A stretch of DNA of 64,000 nucleotides from Micromonospora sp. AMSO31t (GCF_008868175.1 NZ_WBKT01000001.1:59703-123702); one strand, 5' to 3'; counted from the stretch's first letter, positions 7,465 to 15,920 are shown. Numbers and translations: made by a program. Notes: generated from the sequence alone by a model not told the origin.

Positions 7465-8757
7465 ATGACGGCGGTAGCGGGCCAGCAGCCGACTGCGCTG
7501 GATTCCGCAGTCGCCGGGCACGGAGCGGAGGAGGATCTCCGGTCGTTGTTCGGGCAGTCCACCGCCGTCTTCGCGTCGCTGGCCGGGCCGACGCACCTGG
7601 TGGAGAGCGCGAATCCGGCGTTCTTCGCCACCATCGGCGAGACGCGGGCCCGCACCGGAGCGCCGCTCGTGGATCTGATGCCCGAGCTGGCCGGCCAGGG
7701 CTTCATCGCCTTGCTCGACGAGGTCTACCGCACGGGCGAGCCCTACACCGGCCGTGACGTCCGGGTGGTGCTGGGCGCCGGGCCGCACGCGCGGGAGTCG
7801 TTCTTCGACTTCACCTACGAGCCGCGGCGGGACGCCGACGGCAACGTGACCGGCATCCGTGTGATCGGCGTGGAGACCACACAGGTCAAGCACGCTCAAC
7901 GGCTGATGGCCGAACATCGCGCCCTCGTGGAGCAGATCGCCCGCCAGGCACCGCTCACCGAGGTGCTCGACGGGATGGCCCGCTGTATCGAGAACCTCGC
8001 ACCGCAGGAGGTCCTGGTCTCCGTCCTGCTCGCCGATCCCGACGGCCGGCACCTGCGCCACGGCGCCGCGCCCAGCCTGCCCGACTTCTACAACCAGGCC
8101 ATCGACGGGATCGCCACCGGCGAGGGCGTCGGCTCCTGCGGCACCGCCGCGCACCGGCGGGAACCGGTCATCGTCACCGACATCACCACCGACCCGTTCT
8201 GGGACGACTTCCGCGACCTGGCCGAGCGTGCGGGACTGGGCGCCTGCTGGTCCACGCCGATCCTGGCCCGTGACGGCAGCCTGCTGGGCACCTTCGCCAT
8301 GTACCACCGCAATCCCCGCGTTCCGCAGGACACTGACCTCGCCCTCGCCCGGGTCTTCACCGGCACGGCGGCCCTGGCCATCGAACGCCACCACATCGAA
8401 CAGGCGAAGGCGGCCGCCGACGCACGAGCCCGAGCAGCGCACGACGAGCTGGCGAAGGTGGTGCAGGCGGAGCGGGAACTGCGCGCCGAGGCCGAGCAGC
8501 GCGCCGCCGCCGCGGCGGAACTCACCGCCCGGATGCGTGCCGCCGCCGCCGCGCAGGCCGCCACACCGCACCCCGAGCAGTGCCAGCTCGGCGGTACCGG
8601 CGGGTGCGCCGCACCGGCCGAGATCAAGATCGCCGATTCGTGGGGCGACTCGGCGTGGGGCTGCCCCACGCACGTCGAGGAAGCCATCATCAACGTGCGC
8701 TCGGTGTTCATCGCCAGCGAGGAACTCGGCGGCCTGGCCGCGTACCTCAGCCGTTGA
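7465..8757 (+). CDS. PAS-GAF sensory protein with C-terminal cysteine motif and no output domain
   Basis: A 430-residue cytoplasmic sensor. Residues about 25-150 form a PAS-like fold (FASLAGPTHLVESANPAFF, then GIRVIGVETTQ); about 165-310 form a GAF domain (GEGVGSCGTAAHRREPVIV, CWSTPILARDGSLLGTFAMY); about 310-365 is an alanine/glutamate-rich coiled coil. The last 58 residues are unusual: C373-x7-C381, then WGCPTH with C400 and H403, resembling a small metal-binding site. No kinase, phosphatase, GGDEF or HTH output follows, so signalling is probably through protein contact. ATG 7465 is preceded by GAGGGATGA. It lies 241 bases after the CDGSH gene in the same direction; a redox role is speculative. 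Confidence 0.85.
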   Translation: MTAVAGQQPTALDSAVAGHGAEEDLRSLFGQSTAVFASLAGPTHLVESANPAFFATIGETRARTGAPLVDLMPELAGQGFIALLDEVYRTGEPYTGRDVRVVLGAGPHARESFFDFTYEPRRDADGNVTGIRVIGVETTQVKHAQRLMAEHRALVEQIARQAPLTEVLDGMARCIENLAPQEVLVSVLLADPDGRHLRHGAAPSLPDFYNQAIDGIATGEGVGSCGTAAHRREPVIVTDITTDPFWDDFRDLAERAGLGACWSTPILARDGSLLGTFAMYHRNPRVPQDTDLALARVFTGTAALAIERHHIEQAKAAADARARAAHDELAKVVQAERELRAEAEQRAAAAAELTARMRAAAAAQAATPHPEQCQLGGTGGCAAPAEIKIADSWGDSAWGCPTHVEEAIINVRSVFIASEELGGLAAYLSR

Positions 8758-8867
8758 CCCTCGTCCGGGCCACCGACGGCGGGGCTTGAGCGGTCCGCCC
8801 CCGGGTGCCGTGCGGTGCGGCGGCGCCCACGTCGGCGCCGGTGGTTCCGACCTGTCGAGGCTGCCGT

Positions 8868-8887
8868 CCTCGGCGTGATCGCCGAGG
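8868..8887. terminator. Bidirectional stem-loop terminator
   Basis: Perfect 8-bp stem CCTCGGCG / CGCCGAGG with a TGAT loop, placed between the 3' ends of the PAS-GAF gene (plus) and the L,D-transpeptidase gene (minus). No U-tract, as is common for high-GC actinobacterial terminators. Confidence 0.6.
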
Positions 8888-8888
8888 G

Positions 8889-9656
8889 TCAGTAGCGACC
8901 GAGGCTTTCCAGCGGGCACATGACGATGCGCGGCTGGGCCGCGGGATCGAGCCAGCGCAGCACGCTGACCAGGTCGGTGTGCGACAGGCTGACGCAGCCG
9001 GCGGTGGGGCCGGACGGGGTCTTGCTGAACTCGTGCAGGAAGATTCCGCTGCCCGCGTTCGGCACCGGCTTCGCCGCGTTCGGCGGCATGTTGTAGGTGA
9101 TCACGGCGAAGTGCGTGTAGGCGGGCTTCTCCTGCCACAGCGCCTCGCTGAGGCCACCGGGACTGGTGGCCGTGTGCTGGAAGGTGTTGTAGGCGGGCGA
9201 GTTCGGGTTCTCGTTCCACCAGTCGTTCACGACGAGCCGGTGGTAGGGGTACCGGACGCCCGGGTTGGCCGCGATGCCGTACATCGTCGGGCCGATGGAG
9301 TAGACACCGGTCGGCGTGGTCGGAACACCCTCGACGTGATGGTCGCTGAAGAACTGGGATCCGATCCGCGCGGGCAGCGCCGCGGAGACCGGGGTCCAGA
9401 TCCCGTCGACCTTCGCGAACGTCTCCAGCGTGGCGTAACTGGTGCGGTAGCTGGCCGCGGTCACGATGACGACCTGTCGGGTGGTCGCCGGCAGGGTCGT
9501 GAGGTTGTGGGCCTTGTTGTTCCGCGAGGAGCGGCGCGGCCGGGGCCTGTCGATGGTGGCGTCGGGGGTCGACGCGGCGGCGGGCGTCGCGCCGGAGGCG
9601 ATGACGGGAGCGGCGGCGCCGGCCGCCGCGCCGAGGATCAGAGATCTCCGCTTCAT
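8889..9656 (-). CDS. Secreted L,D-transpeptidase-like (YkuD-related) protein
   Basis: A 255-residue exported protein. The N-terminus MKRRSLILGAAAGAAAPVIA with twin arginines and an AAAS cleavage region resembles a Tat signal. The C-terminal half has the YkuD-type catalytic block: FLHEFSKTPSGPTAGCVSLS, where Cys follows the S-G-P-T-A-G turn, with an upstream His. Such enzymes make or hydrolyse peptidoglycan cross-links outside the membrane; this one is an atypical member lacking a lipobox and the Ig-like domains of mycobacterial Ldts. ATG 9656 is preceded by GAGGA and begins the signal peptide. Whether it cross-links or only hydrolyses is unknown. Confidence 0.85.
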   Translation of the reverse strand: MKRRSLILGAAAGAAAPVIASGATPAAASTPDATIDRPRPRRSSRNNKAHNLTTLPATTRQVVIVTAASYRTSYATLETFAKVDGIWTPVSAALPARIGSQFFSDHHVEGVPTTPTGVYSIGPTMYGIAANPGVRYPYHRLVVNDWWNENPNSPAYNTFQHTATSPGGLSEALWQEKPAYTHFAVITYNMPPNAAKPVPNAGSGIFLHEFSKTPSGPTAGCVSLSHTDLVSVLRWLDPAAQPRIVMCPLESLGRY

Positions 9657-9765
9657 CTGCCAGATCCTCGCACTTCGGCCGTCTCCGTGTTGTCCTTCAC
9701 CGCGCTGAATCGCCGTGCCCCGGGCGCCGAGCGACGCTGTCGATGCCCGGGGAACGGCCGGCCGG

Positions 9766-10434
9766 TCAGAGGCTGCGGGCGGTGATGTCGCCCTGGGAGG
9801 TGGTGGCACGGATGTCGAGTTCGGCGGTGCCGTCGTTCTTGAGGGCGTTGCTGATGCGCCCGTAGCCGGTGCCGGCGTCCAGCGTGGCCGAGACGCCGCC
9901 GGCGGCAGCGACCGAGATGTCGCCGGACTGGGTGCGGAGCACGACCGCGCCTCGCACGGCCTCGGCGATCCGGATGTCGCCCCGTGCGGTGCTGATCTCC
10001 GCGGGGCCGTTCAGCCGGCCGACCTCGACGTCCCCGTCGACCGCGGTGAGCCGGACGCTGGCGGCCTCGTCGAGCTTGATCTGGCGGTACGCGCCGTCGA
10101 CGACGACGTCACCGAGGCGCCCGACGCCGCGGAGCTCGACGGCGGCGGCCTTGGCCTCGATGCGGGAGCCGGCGGGCAGCTGGACGGTGACCTCCACGGA
10201 TCCGGACGGGCCGAAGAGCCGGTTGTCCGGAGTCGGGGCCGTGACCCGCAGGACGCCGCCGGCGTAGGTGACGCTGGTCTGCTCGGCGGTCTTGGCGTCG
10301 CGGCTCTTGCCGAGGTCGGCGGGCCGGACCTCGACGGCGGTGTCGGCGCGGTCCGCGGCGATGAACTGGATGCGTCCGGAGGGGATGTCCAGGACAGCGG
10401 AGATCGGGGCGGGGGTGTCGAACGTCTGCATCAT
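9766..10434 (-). CDS. DUF4097-family beta-helical protein
   Basis: A 222-residue protein made of short repeating beta strands, with motifs such as VDGDVEVGRLNGPAEIST, ARGDIRIAEAVRG and TQSGDISVAAAGG that define the DUF4097 (putative adhesin/bactofilin-like) family. No signal peptide or membrane helix is present, so it is cytoplasmic or surface-associated by another route. ATG 10434 is followed by a second ATG; both are served by GGGAGAG. Molecular role is not established for the family; relatives often accompany PadR or sigma regulators, but none is adjacent here. It is divergent from the ugp operon across a 359-base region holding repeated GTTGC boxes. Confidence 0.85.
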   Translation of the reverse strand: MMQTFDTPAPISAVLDIPSGRIQFIAADRADTAVEVRPADLGKSRDAKTAEQTSVTYAGGVLRVTAPTPDNRLFGPSGSVEVTVQLPAGSRIEAKAAAVELRGVGRLGDVVVDGAYRQIKLDEAASVRLTAVDGDVEVGRLNGPAEISTARGDIRIAEAVRGAVVLRTQSGDISVAAAGGVSATLDAGTGYGRISNALKNDGTAELDIRATTSQGDITARSL

Positions 10435-10793
10435 GCTCTCCCATGTTCACGCACTGTTTCTGACACCGGAAACGCTACGTTGCTTTCCAAATCTCGACAA
10501 CGCCGCTGTTGCGTGGGACGCACATACTCCCAGCTCAGAGGACCGAAAGTGTTGCAACGGCTGTGGCGGGAACGCAACGCGGAGGAACCTGACCGTTGCA
10601 ATGGGCGATGTGTGAACGCCACGGTCGGGGTGAGCCGGGGTCAACCTGGACCCTCTTGCGCATCCTCGGCGAGCACTGGGGACGGTGTCCCTCGGGCAGC
10701 CATCGGACGCCGAGGCTCGCTGGCAAGAACTGCCAGCTCCGGGTCACGCAGGGAAGGATTTCTTTCGCTCGATGGCGTTGGTACTGTGCTGCG
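10435..10793. promoter_or_regulatory. Divergent regulatory region with repeated GTTGC boxes
   Basis: A 359-base non-coding stretch between the DUF4097 gene and ugpA. It contains five GTTGC or inverted GCAAC boxes (10479, 10508, 10551, 10574 inverted, 10595); the one at 10551-10558 is the palindrome GTTGCAAC. It also has a GGAAA-N11-TTTCC inverted repeat at 10468-10488 close to the DUF4097 start. GTTGCAAC-like half-sites are common in operators of LacI-family sugar regulators, but no such regulator is in the window. No coding frame here looks real. Confidence 0.4.
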
Positions 10794-11759
10794 GTGCCTC
10801 CCCCTCGCACCGTCAACGCCCCACCGGATGACCGCGCCTCGACCGTAGAGTCCACACGCTCCACCGTCCGGCGGGGGAAGCCGGCACGTTTCACCGAGTC
10901 CGGTCTCGGGGGGCTGCTGCTGCTGCCGTCGGTCGTGGTCTTCGTGCTGTTCGTGTTCTGGCCGCTGGGGCGGACGTTGTACCTGTCCGTCCACGGCAAC
11001 GACCTCTTCGGCGCCCCGTCGGTCTACGTCGGCGCGGAGCACTACCGCGAGATGCTGTCAGCCGACTTCGGCAAGGTGCTGGCCACGACGGGCCTGTTCA
11101 CGCTGTTCTCGGTGGTGCCGGCCGTCCTGGGGGCGCTCTTCGTGGTGCTGCTGCTGGAGGCGCGCATCCGCGGCGTACGGGTGTTGCGCACCGCCTTCGC
11201 GCTGCCGTTCGCGTTCTCGGTGGCGACGGCGTCGGTCGTCTTCGCCGTCATCTACAACCCGGCGATCGGCGTGGCGAACGGAGTGCTCGGTTCCCTCGGG
11301 ATCGACCGGGTCAACTGGCTCACCGACCCGTCGATCGCGCTGCCCGCCGTCTGCGCCGCGACCGTGTGGATGAACTTCGGTTACAACGTCCTCGTGCTCT
11401 CCGCCGGCGTCGCGGCGATCTCACCGGAGGTGGTCGAGGCGGCGCGGCTCGACGGGGCGTCCGGCTGGCGGCTGGCGTCCCGGATCACCGTGCCGCTGCT
11501 CTCCCCGCAGTTGTTCTTCCTCGTCGTGGTGTCCACGATCCACGCGTTGCAGAGCTTCGGACAGATCCACATCCTGACCAAGGGCGGCCCGGACCAGGCC
11601 ACGACCACGCTGGTCTACTCGATCTACGAGAAGGCGTTCGCCTTCGGGTCCTCCGACTTCGGGTCGGCCAGCGCACAGGCCGTCGTGCTGCTGGTCGTCA
11701 TGCTCGGCTGCACGGCCGTCCAGTTCGGCATCCTCGAGCGGCGGGTCCACTATCGATGA
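10794..11759 (+). CDS. ugpA: Sugar/glycerol-3-phosphate ABC transporter permease UgpA-like
   Basis: A 321-residue inner-membrane permease of the MalF/UgpA type with about six transmembrane helices (first: LLLLPSVVVFVLFVFWPLG). The EAA loop that docks onto the ATPase reads EAARLDGASGWRLASRITVPLL. Start GTG 10794 precedes a hydrophilic N-terminal tail; no clear ribosome binding site is visible, so the start is uncertain. Its stop overlaps the next permease start by ATGA. The downstream binding protein resembles UgpB and a glycerophosphodiester phosphodiesterase faces the operon, so sn-glycerol-3-phosphate or glycerophosphodiester import is the best assignment. No ATPase gene is encoded here; a shared MsiK-type ATPase elsewhere is likely. 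Confidence 0.88.
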   Translation: MPPPRTVNAPPDDRASTVESTRSTVRRGKPARFTESGLGGLLLLPSVVVFVLFVFWPLGRTLYLSVHGNDLFGAPSVYVGAEHYREMLSADFGKVLATTGLFTLFSVVPAVLGALFVVLLLEARIRGVRVLRTAFALPFAFSVATASVVFAVIYNPAIGVANGVLGSLGIDRVNWLTDPSIALPAVCAATVWMNFGYNVLVLSAGVAAISPEVVEAARLDGASGWRLASRITVPLLSPQLFFLVVVSTIHALQSFGQIHILTKGGPDQATTTLVYSIYEKAFAFGSSDFGSASAQAVVLLVVMLGCTAVQFGILERRVHYR

Positions 11760-12586
11760 AGAAGTTCAGCCTCGGGCGGGTCGCCGTCTACGTCGTGCTC
11801 GGCCTGGCCGCGATCCCGGTTCTGTTCCCCATCTACTACGGCTTCGTCGGTGCGGTGATGGGTCCCGGTGACCTGGCCACCTACCCGCCGGCGCTGGTGC
11901 CGCACGAGCTCTACTGGCAGAACATCACCGACGTCTTCCGCTCGGTGCCGCTCGGCCGTTTCTACGTGAACTCCGCCATCCAGGCCGGGGCCATCACGCT
12001 GGCCCAGATCGTCACCAGCATCCTGGCCGCGTACGCCTTCGCGTTCCTTCGCCTGCCCGCGAAGGCGGTGACGTTCGCGCTGTTCCTCGCCACGCTCATG
12101 GTGCCGTGGGAAGCGATCATCATCCCCAACTACCTGGCCATCTCGGGATGGGGTCTGGCGCGGGGTGGGATGACCTACCTCGGTCTCGTGCTGCCCTTCC
12201 TCGCGTCGGCGTTCGGCACGTTCCTGCTGCGGCAGGCCTTCCTGCAGTTCCCGACCGAGTTGCGGGACGCCGCGGTGATCGACGGGTGCGGTCACTGGCG
12301 CCTGTTGTGGCGGGTCATCGTCCCCTTGTCCAAGCCGTCGATCGCGGCGGTCGGCGTCTACGTCTTCCTGTCGGCCTGGAACCAGTACTTCTGGCCGCTG
12401 ATCCTGATCCGCGACTCGGATTTCCAGACGCTGCAGATCGGCATCTCCCAGCTCAACGACGCCGAGGTGGCGCAACCGGGCCTGGTCCTCGCGGGCGTCG
12501 CGCTGTCCCTGCTCCCGACGTTGGCTGTCGTGCTCTTCGGTCAGCGCTACATCGTCCGTGGCCTCACCGCCGGCGCGCTGCGGTAA
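11756..12586 (+). CDS. ugpE: Sugar/glycerol-3-phosphate ABC transporter permease UgpE-like
   Basis: A 276-residue MalG/UgpE-type permease with about six transmembrane helices, starting at ATG 11756 in an ATGA overlap with ugpA. The ATPase-docking EAA motif appears as DAAVIDGCGHWRLLWRVIVP. Sequence patterns typical of the family include LMVPWEAIIIPNYL and SAWNQYFWPLILI. It pairs with UgpA to form the membrane channel of an ABC importer and is followed 20 bases later by the solute-binding lipoprotein. As with the first permease, substrate is inferred from the binding protein and the neighbouring phosphodiesterase. Confidence 0.9.
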   Translation: MKKFSLGRVAVYVVLGLAAIPVLFPIYYGFVGAVMGPGDLATYPPALVPHELYWQNITDVFRSVPLGRFYVNSAIQAGAITLAQIVTSILAAYAFAFLRLPAKAVTFALFLATLMVPWEAIIIPNYLAISGWGLARGGMTYLGLVLPFLASAFGTFLLRQAFLQFPTELRDAAVIDGCGHWRLLWRVIVPLSKPSIAAVGVYVFLSAWNQYFWPLILIRDSDFQTLQIGISQLNDAEVAQPGLVLAGVALSLLPTLAVVLFGQRYIVRGLTAGALR

Positions 12587-12605
12587 CCCAAGAAGAGGAG
12601 AACCC

Positions 12606-14015
12606 GTGAGACAACCCAAGCTCCGTCGGGCCATGACGGCGTTCGTCGCCCTGGCCGCCGCCGCCGCGCTGACGGCGTGCGGTGGTTCCGGGTCCGGCAC
12701 CGATTCGGCCAAGGACGCGCTCGAGGCGCCCGGCGCCGAGGTGCTCGAGAAGGCCACCGACAAGACCACCATCGAGTTCTGGCACGGGATGAAGGGCGCC
12801 AACGCCGCGGCGATCGACAAGCTGGTCGCCGACTTCAACGCCCAGAGCGGGGGCAAGGTCGAGGTCAAGCCCATCTACCAGGGCAACTACGACGAGACGA
12901 TCGCCAAGTACAAGGCCTCGGTGCAGCAGAAGAACACTCCCGCCCTGGTGCAGGTCTACGACATCGGCTCCCGCTTCATGGTCGACTCCAAGCAGACCGT
13001 GCCGATGTTCAAGTTCATCGACAAGGACAAGTTCAACGCCGGCGACATCGAGCCGAACATCGCCAACTACTACTCGATCGACGGCAAGCTCCAGTCGATG
13101 CCCTTCAACACCTCCACCCCGCTGCTGTACCTCAACAAGGAGGCCTTCGTCCGGGCCGGCCTCGACCCGACGAAGCCGCCGACCAACCTCGACGAGATCG
13201 GGGAGATGGCGAAGAAGCTGACCGTCAAGGACGCCGGCGGCAAGACCGTCCAGTACGGCTTCGGGGCCGCCATCTACGGCTGGCTGCTGGAGCAGTTGAT
13301 CGCCACCGACGGCAAGGAGTACTGCGACAACGGCAACGGGCGCAAGGGCCTGGCGACGAAGGTGCAGTTCGACCAGGAGATCGGCGTCCGCGTCGCGCAG
13401 TGGTGGGTGGACCTGGTGAAGGGCGGCTACGCGACGAACACCGGCCGCAAGACCGACGACGCCCAGGCCGCCTTCAAGGCGGGCACCGTGGCCATGCACC
13501 TGGAGTCCACGGGCGCCATGCGCGGCTACGTCGACGCGGCCAAGGGCAAGTTCACGGTGCTCACCGCGCCGTACCCGAAGGCGAGCAGCGCGGCCACGGG
13601 CGGGCCGATCATCGGTGGCGCCTCGCTGTGGATCAACGGCGTCGGTCACAGCGACAAGGAGAAGCGCGCCGCCTGGGAGTTCGTGAAGTTCGCGGTGAGC
13701 CCGGCCCAGCAGGCCAAGTGGCACACGGGCACCGGGTACGTGCCGGTCAACGCCAAGGCACTGGACGAGCAGATCGACAAGGACTGGGTCGCGCAGTACC
13801 CGCAGTTCAAAACGGCCGTGGACCAACTGCACGCGCTGCCGCCGTCGGTCGCCTCGGCCGGCTGCCTGCTCGGCGTGATGCCGCAGGCCCGCAAGGCGTC
13901 CGAGGACGGGCTGGAGGCGGCGATCGTCGGCAGCAAGCCGGCCGACCAGGCCATGAAGGACGCCGCGGCGAGCGTGCAGCCCGCGATCGACAGCTACAAC
14001 AAGTCGGTCAGCTGA
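12606..14015 (+). CDS. ugpB: Extracellular solute-binding lipoprotein, UgpB-like
   Basis: A 469-residue periplasmic-type binding protein anchored as a lipoprotein: signal peptide with lipobox ALTAC, acylated Cys25. GTG 12606 follows GAAGAGGAG. The mature part closely follows glycerol-3-phosphate binding proteins: TTIEFWHGMKGANAAAID, then PIYQGNYDETIAKY, LVQVYDIGSRFMV, and SMPFNTSTPLLYLNKEAF, where E. coli UgpB has WHSM, YKGNY, QVYEVG and PFNSSTPVLYYNK. It captures sn-glycerol-3-phosphate or related phosphodiesters for the two permeases. The family call is strong; the ligand is inferred. The operon ends at the stem-loop at 14039-14070. Confidence 0.92.
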   Translation: MRQPKLRRAMTAFVALAAAAALTACGGSGSGTDSAKDALEAPGAEVLEKATDKTTIEFWHGMKGANAAAIDKLVADFNAQSGGKVEVKPIYQGNYDETIAKYKASVQQKNTPALVQVYDIGSRFMVDSKQTVPMFKFIDKDKFNAGDIEPNIANYYSIDGKLQSMPFNTSTPLLYLNKEAFVRAGLDPTKPPTNLDEIGEMAKKLTVKDAGGKTVQYGFGAAIYGWLLEQLIATDGKEYCDNGNGRKGLATKVQFDQEIGVRVAQWWVDLVKGGYATNTGRKTDDAQAAFKAGTVAMHLESTGAMRGYVDAAKGKFTVLTAPYPKASSAATGGPIIGGASLWINGVGHSDKEKRAAWEFVKFAVSPAQQAKWHTGTGYVPVNAKALDEQIDKDWVAQYPQFKTAVDQLHALPPSVASAGCLLGVMPQARKASEDGLEAAIVGSKPADQAMKDAAASVQPAIDSYNKSVS

Positions 14016-14038
14016 CCCACCGAGGGGACACCTCAGAG

Positions 14039-14070
14039 GAGGGGCCGGCTCCGTCGGGAGCCGGCCCCTC
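14039..14070. terminator. Strong bidirectional stem-loop terminator
   Basis: A perfect 14-bp GC-rich stem (left arm 14039-14052, right arm 14057-14070) with a GTCG tetraloop, lying 24 bases after the ugpB stop and 38 bases from the convergent phosphodiesterase stop. It would stop transcription from both sides. Confidence 0.85.
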
Positions 14071-14107
14071 GACGCTCGGCCGGCCGCGCGGGGGCCTCCC
14101 GTCCAGA

Positions 14108-15229
14108 TCAGACGATGTACGCGTACAGGTCGACGATCGTGCCGTCGGCGCGGTGCAGTCCGGCGGAGTCGCCCTTCGTGCCGTTCCAGACGGTGGCGGT
14201 GCGGCCGTTGTGGTAGGTCGCTGGGTCGTTCCGGCCCGGGCCGGTCCACACCCGCAGCAGCCCGCCCGCCGGGATCACGTAGCCGTCGCCCACCACGACC
14301 CTGGCGGACGACTGGCTCCGCAGGTACCAGCCGCTGACGTCCACCGGCTGTCCGGAGACGTTGCGCAGGACGACGTGCTCGCCGGCCCACTGCGGCTCGT
14401 CGCCGGGGGAGTGGTGCACGACATCCTCGACGACCACCCCCGCCGCGCCGGGCACCGGGTCGCGGCCGTGCAGCATGTTCGTGAGGGCACCCGGATAGTT
14501 GGTGATCATGCCGGCGACGCCGAGGTCGAGGGCCCGCCGCCACAACTCCGGCGAATCGACCGTCCACGGCACGACGGCCAGGCCCGCCTCGATGACGCGG
14601 GCCGCGTCCTCGGGCTCCAGCCGGCGGATGTCCGGGTTGACGGAGAAGACCCACGCCGCGAGGTCGGTCAGCTTCCCGCTTGTCGGCACGTCGTAGGCGA
14701 TCAGCGCGACCGGGACGTCGGGCAACTGCGCGTGGAAATCCCGGAGAGCCTGCTCGTCGAAGGACCCGACGACAAGCGGCCGCGGGCGAGAGCCCAGCTC
14801 GATCTCGCCGCGACGCTCACGCAGCCGAGCGGCGACGGCGCGCGCCAGCCCGGGATTCAACGCGGGCGACTTCAGCTCGAGGTTCAGGCCGACCCGGCCC
14901 CCGAGCAGGTCGAGCAACTCGTCGAAGGTCAGGATGTGCTGGCCGGTGAAGTCGTCGTCGTACCACCCCCCGGCGTCGAGTTTCGTGAGCTCGGCGAGGG
15001 TGAAGTCGTGCACGTTCCAGGGCGCGCGGTCCGTGTATGCCAGCCGGGCGTCCGTGGTGCGGGCGAGCGTGGCATCGTGGATGATCACCAACTCCCCGTC
15101 GGCGCTGAGCTGCACGTCGGTCTCGATGTAGTCGGCGCCGTCGGCGATCGCCAGCTCGAAGGCGGCCGCGGTGTTCTCCGGCGCCATGCCGGACGATCCG
15201 CGGTGCGCGTACGTCTGACGCGTGCTCAT
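14108..15229 (-). CDS. Glycerophosphodiester phosphodiesterase with C-terminal lamin-tail domain
   Basis: A 373-residue two-domain enzyme. Residues about 5-250 form a GDPD TIM barrel that cleaves glycerophosphodiesters into glycerol-3-phosphate and an alcohol: YAHRGSSGMAPENTAAAF, IETDVQLSADG and VIIHDATLARTT supply the His/Glu/Asp metal and catalytic residues; GMITNYPGAL closes the barrel. Residues about 265-373 resemble a lamin-tail domain (EHVVLRNVSGQPVDVSGWYL), an immunoglobulin-like fold usually found on extracellular nucleases and hydrolases. No signal peptide is visible, which is odd for such a fusion. ATG 15229 follows GGGGAG. The gene faces the UgpB-type importer, so the two probably serve one phosphodiester-scavenging pathway. 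Confidence 0.9.
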   Translation of the reverse strand: MSTRQTYAHRGSSGMAPENTAAAFELAIADGADYIETDVQLSADGELVIIHDATLARTTDARLAYTDRAPWNVHDFTLAELTKLDAGGWYDDDFTGQHILTFDELLDLLGGRVGLNLELKSPALNPGLARAVAARLRERRGEIELGSRPRPLVVGSFDEQALRDFHAQLPDVPVALIAYDVPTSGKLTDLAAWVFSVNPDIRRLEPEDAARVIEAGLAVVPWTVDSPELWRRALDLGVAGMITNYPGALTNMLHGRDPVPGAAGVVVEDVVHHSPGDEPQWAGEHVVLRNVSGQPVDVSGWYLRSQSSARVVVGDGYVIPAGGLLRVWTGPGRNDPATYHNGRTATVWNGTKGDSAGLHRADGTIVDLYAYIV

Positions 15230-15365
15230 CCGAGAACTCCCCGTGATCGGGACCGGCAGCTACGGCCCGACCCTAACCCGCCGACCGGCGAGGTCCACCT
15301 CCCGGTGGTGGAACGCGGCTCGGCCGCCGGACGGCGGCCCTTGACAGGGGCGACGCGATTCAGGC

Positions 15366-15920
15366 GTGAGCCGTCCGCCCACACTCCCGCCCTATCCCGG
15401 GTCCGCGCCGCCGGGGCGGGGCAGCGCGGGCTGGTGGGTCCTCGGCGCCGTCCTGGTCGTCGTGATCGCGGTCGGAGGCGTCGTCGTGTTCTGCGCCGGT
15501 CTCTGGACGTACGCGAACCACGACCGGCCCGAGCTGATCGACAATCCGCCGGTCAGCGAGGTGGCGGAGAACGCGTGCGCCACCATGCGCGCCACCGTGG
15601 CGGCGAAGGCCGCGCCGCCCGACGCCCCCGTCGACGCGCGGGTCCGCTCGATCCGGGAGCAGAACGCCGCGGTGACCGTCATGGTGGTGCAGGTGCGCGA
15701 CCTGGACCGCGACCTGCGGGCGGACGATCGTCCGACCGACGCGTGGCTGGCCGACTGGGAGACCCTCGTCGAGGCCCGCGAGCGGTACGCGGCCGACCTT
15801 GCCGCCGGCCGCCGGCCGCACTTCGTGGTGCCCACCGCCGACGGCGGGCCGCTCACCGACCGGATGAACTCGGTGGGGCTGCGGTGCGAGGTCCCGCCGC
15901 AGCTCATCGACCTCCGGTAG
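15366..15920 (+). CDS. Single-pass membrane protein of unknown function
   Basis: A 184-residue protein with a short proline-rich cytoplasmic tail, one transmembrane helix (GWWVLGAVLVVVIAVGGVVV) and an extracytoplasmic domain containing two cysteines (ENACATMR and GLRCEVPPQL) that could form a disulfide. The external part is helical and charged. The start is GTG 15366, with a weak ribosome binding site. It stands alone, divergent from the phosphodiesterase and 100 bases before the monooxygenase. I do not recognise the family and can only predict topology. Confidence 0.75.
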   Translation: MSRPPTLPPYPGSAPPGRGSAGWWVLGAVLVVVIAVGGVVVFCAGLWTYANHDRPELIDNPPVSEVAENACATMRATVAAKAAPPDAPVDARVRSIREQNAAVTVMVVQVRDLDRDLRADDRPTDAWLADWETLVEARERYAADLAAGRRPHFVVPTADGGPLTDRMNSVGLRCEVPPQLIDLR

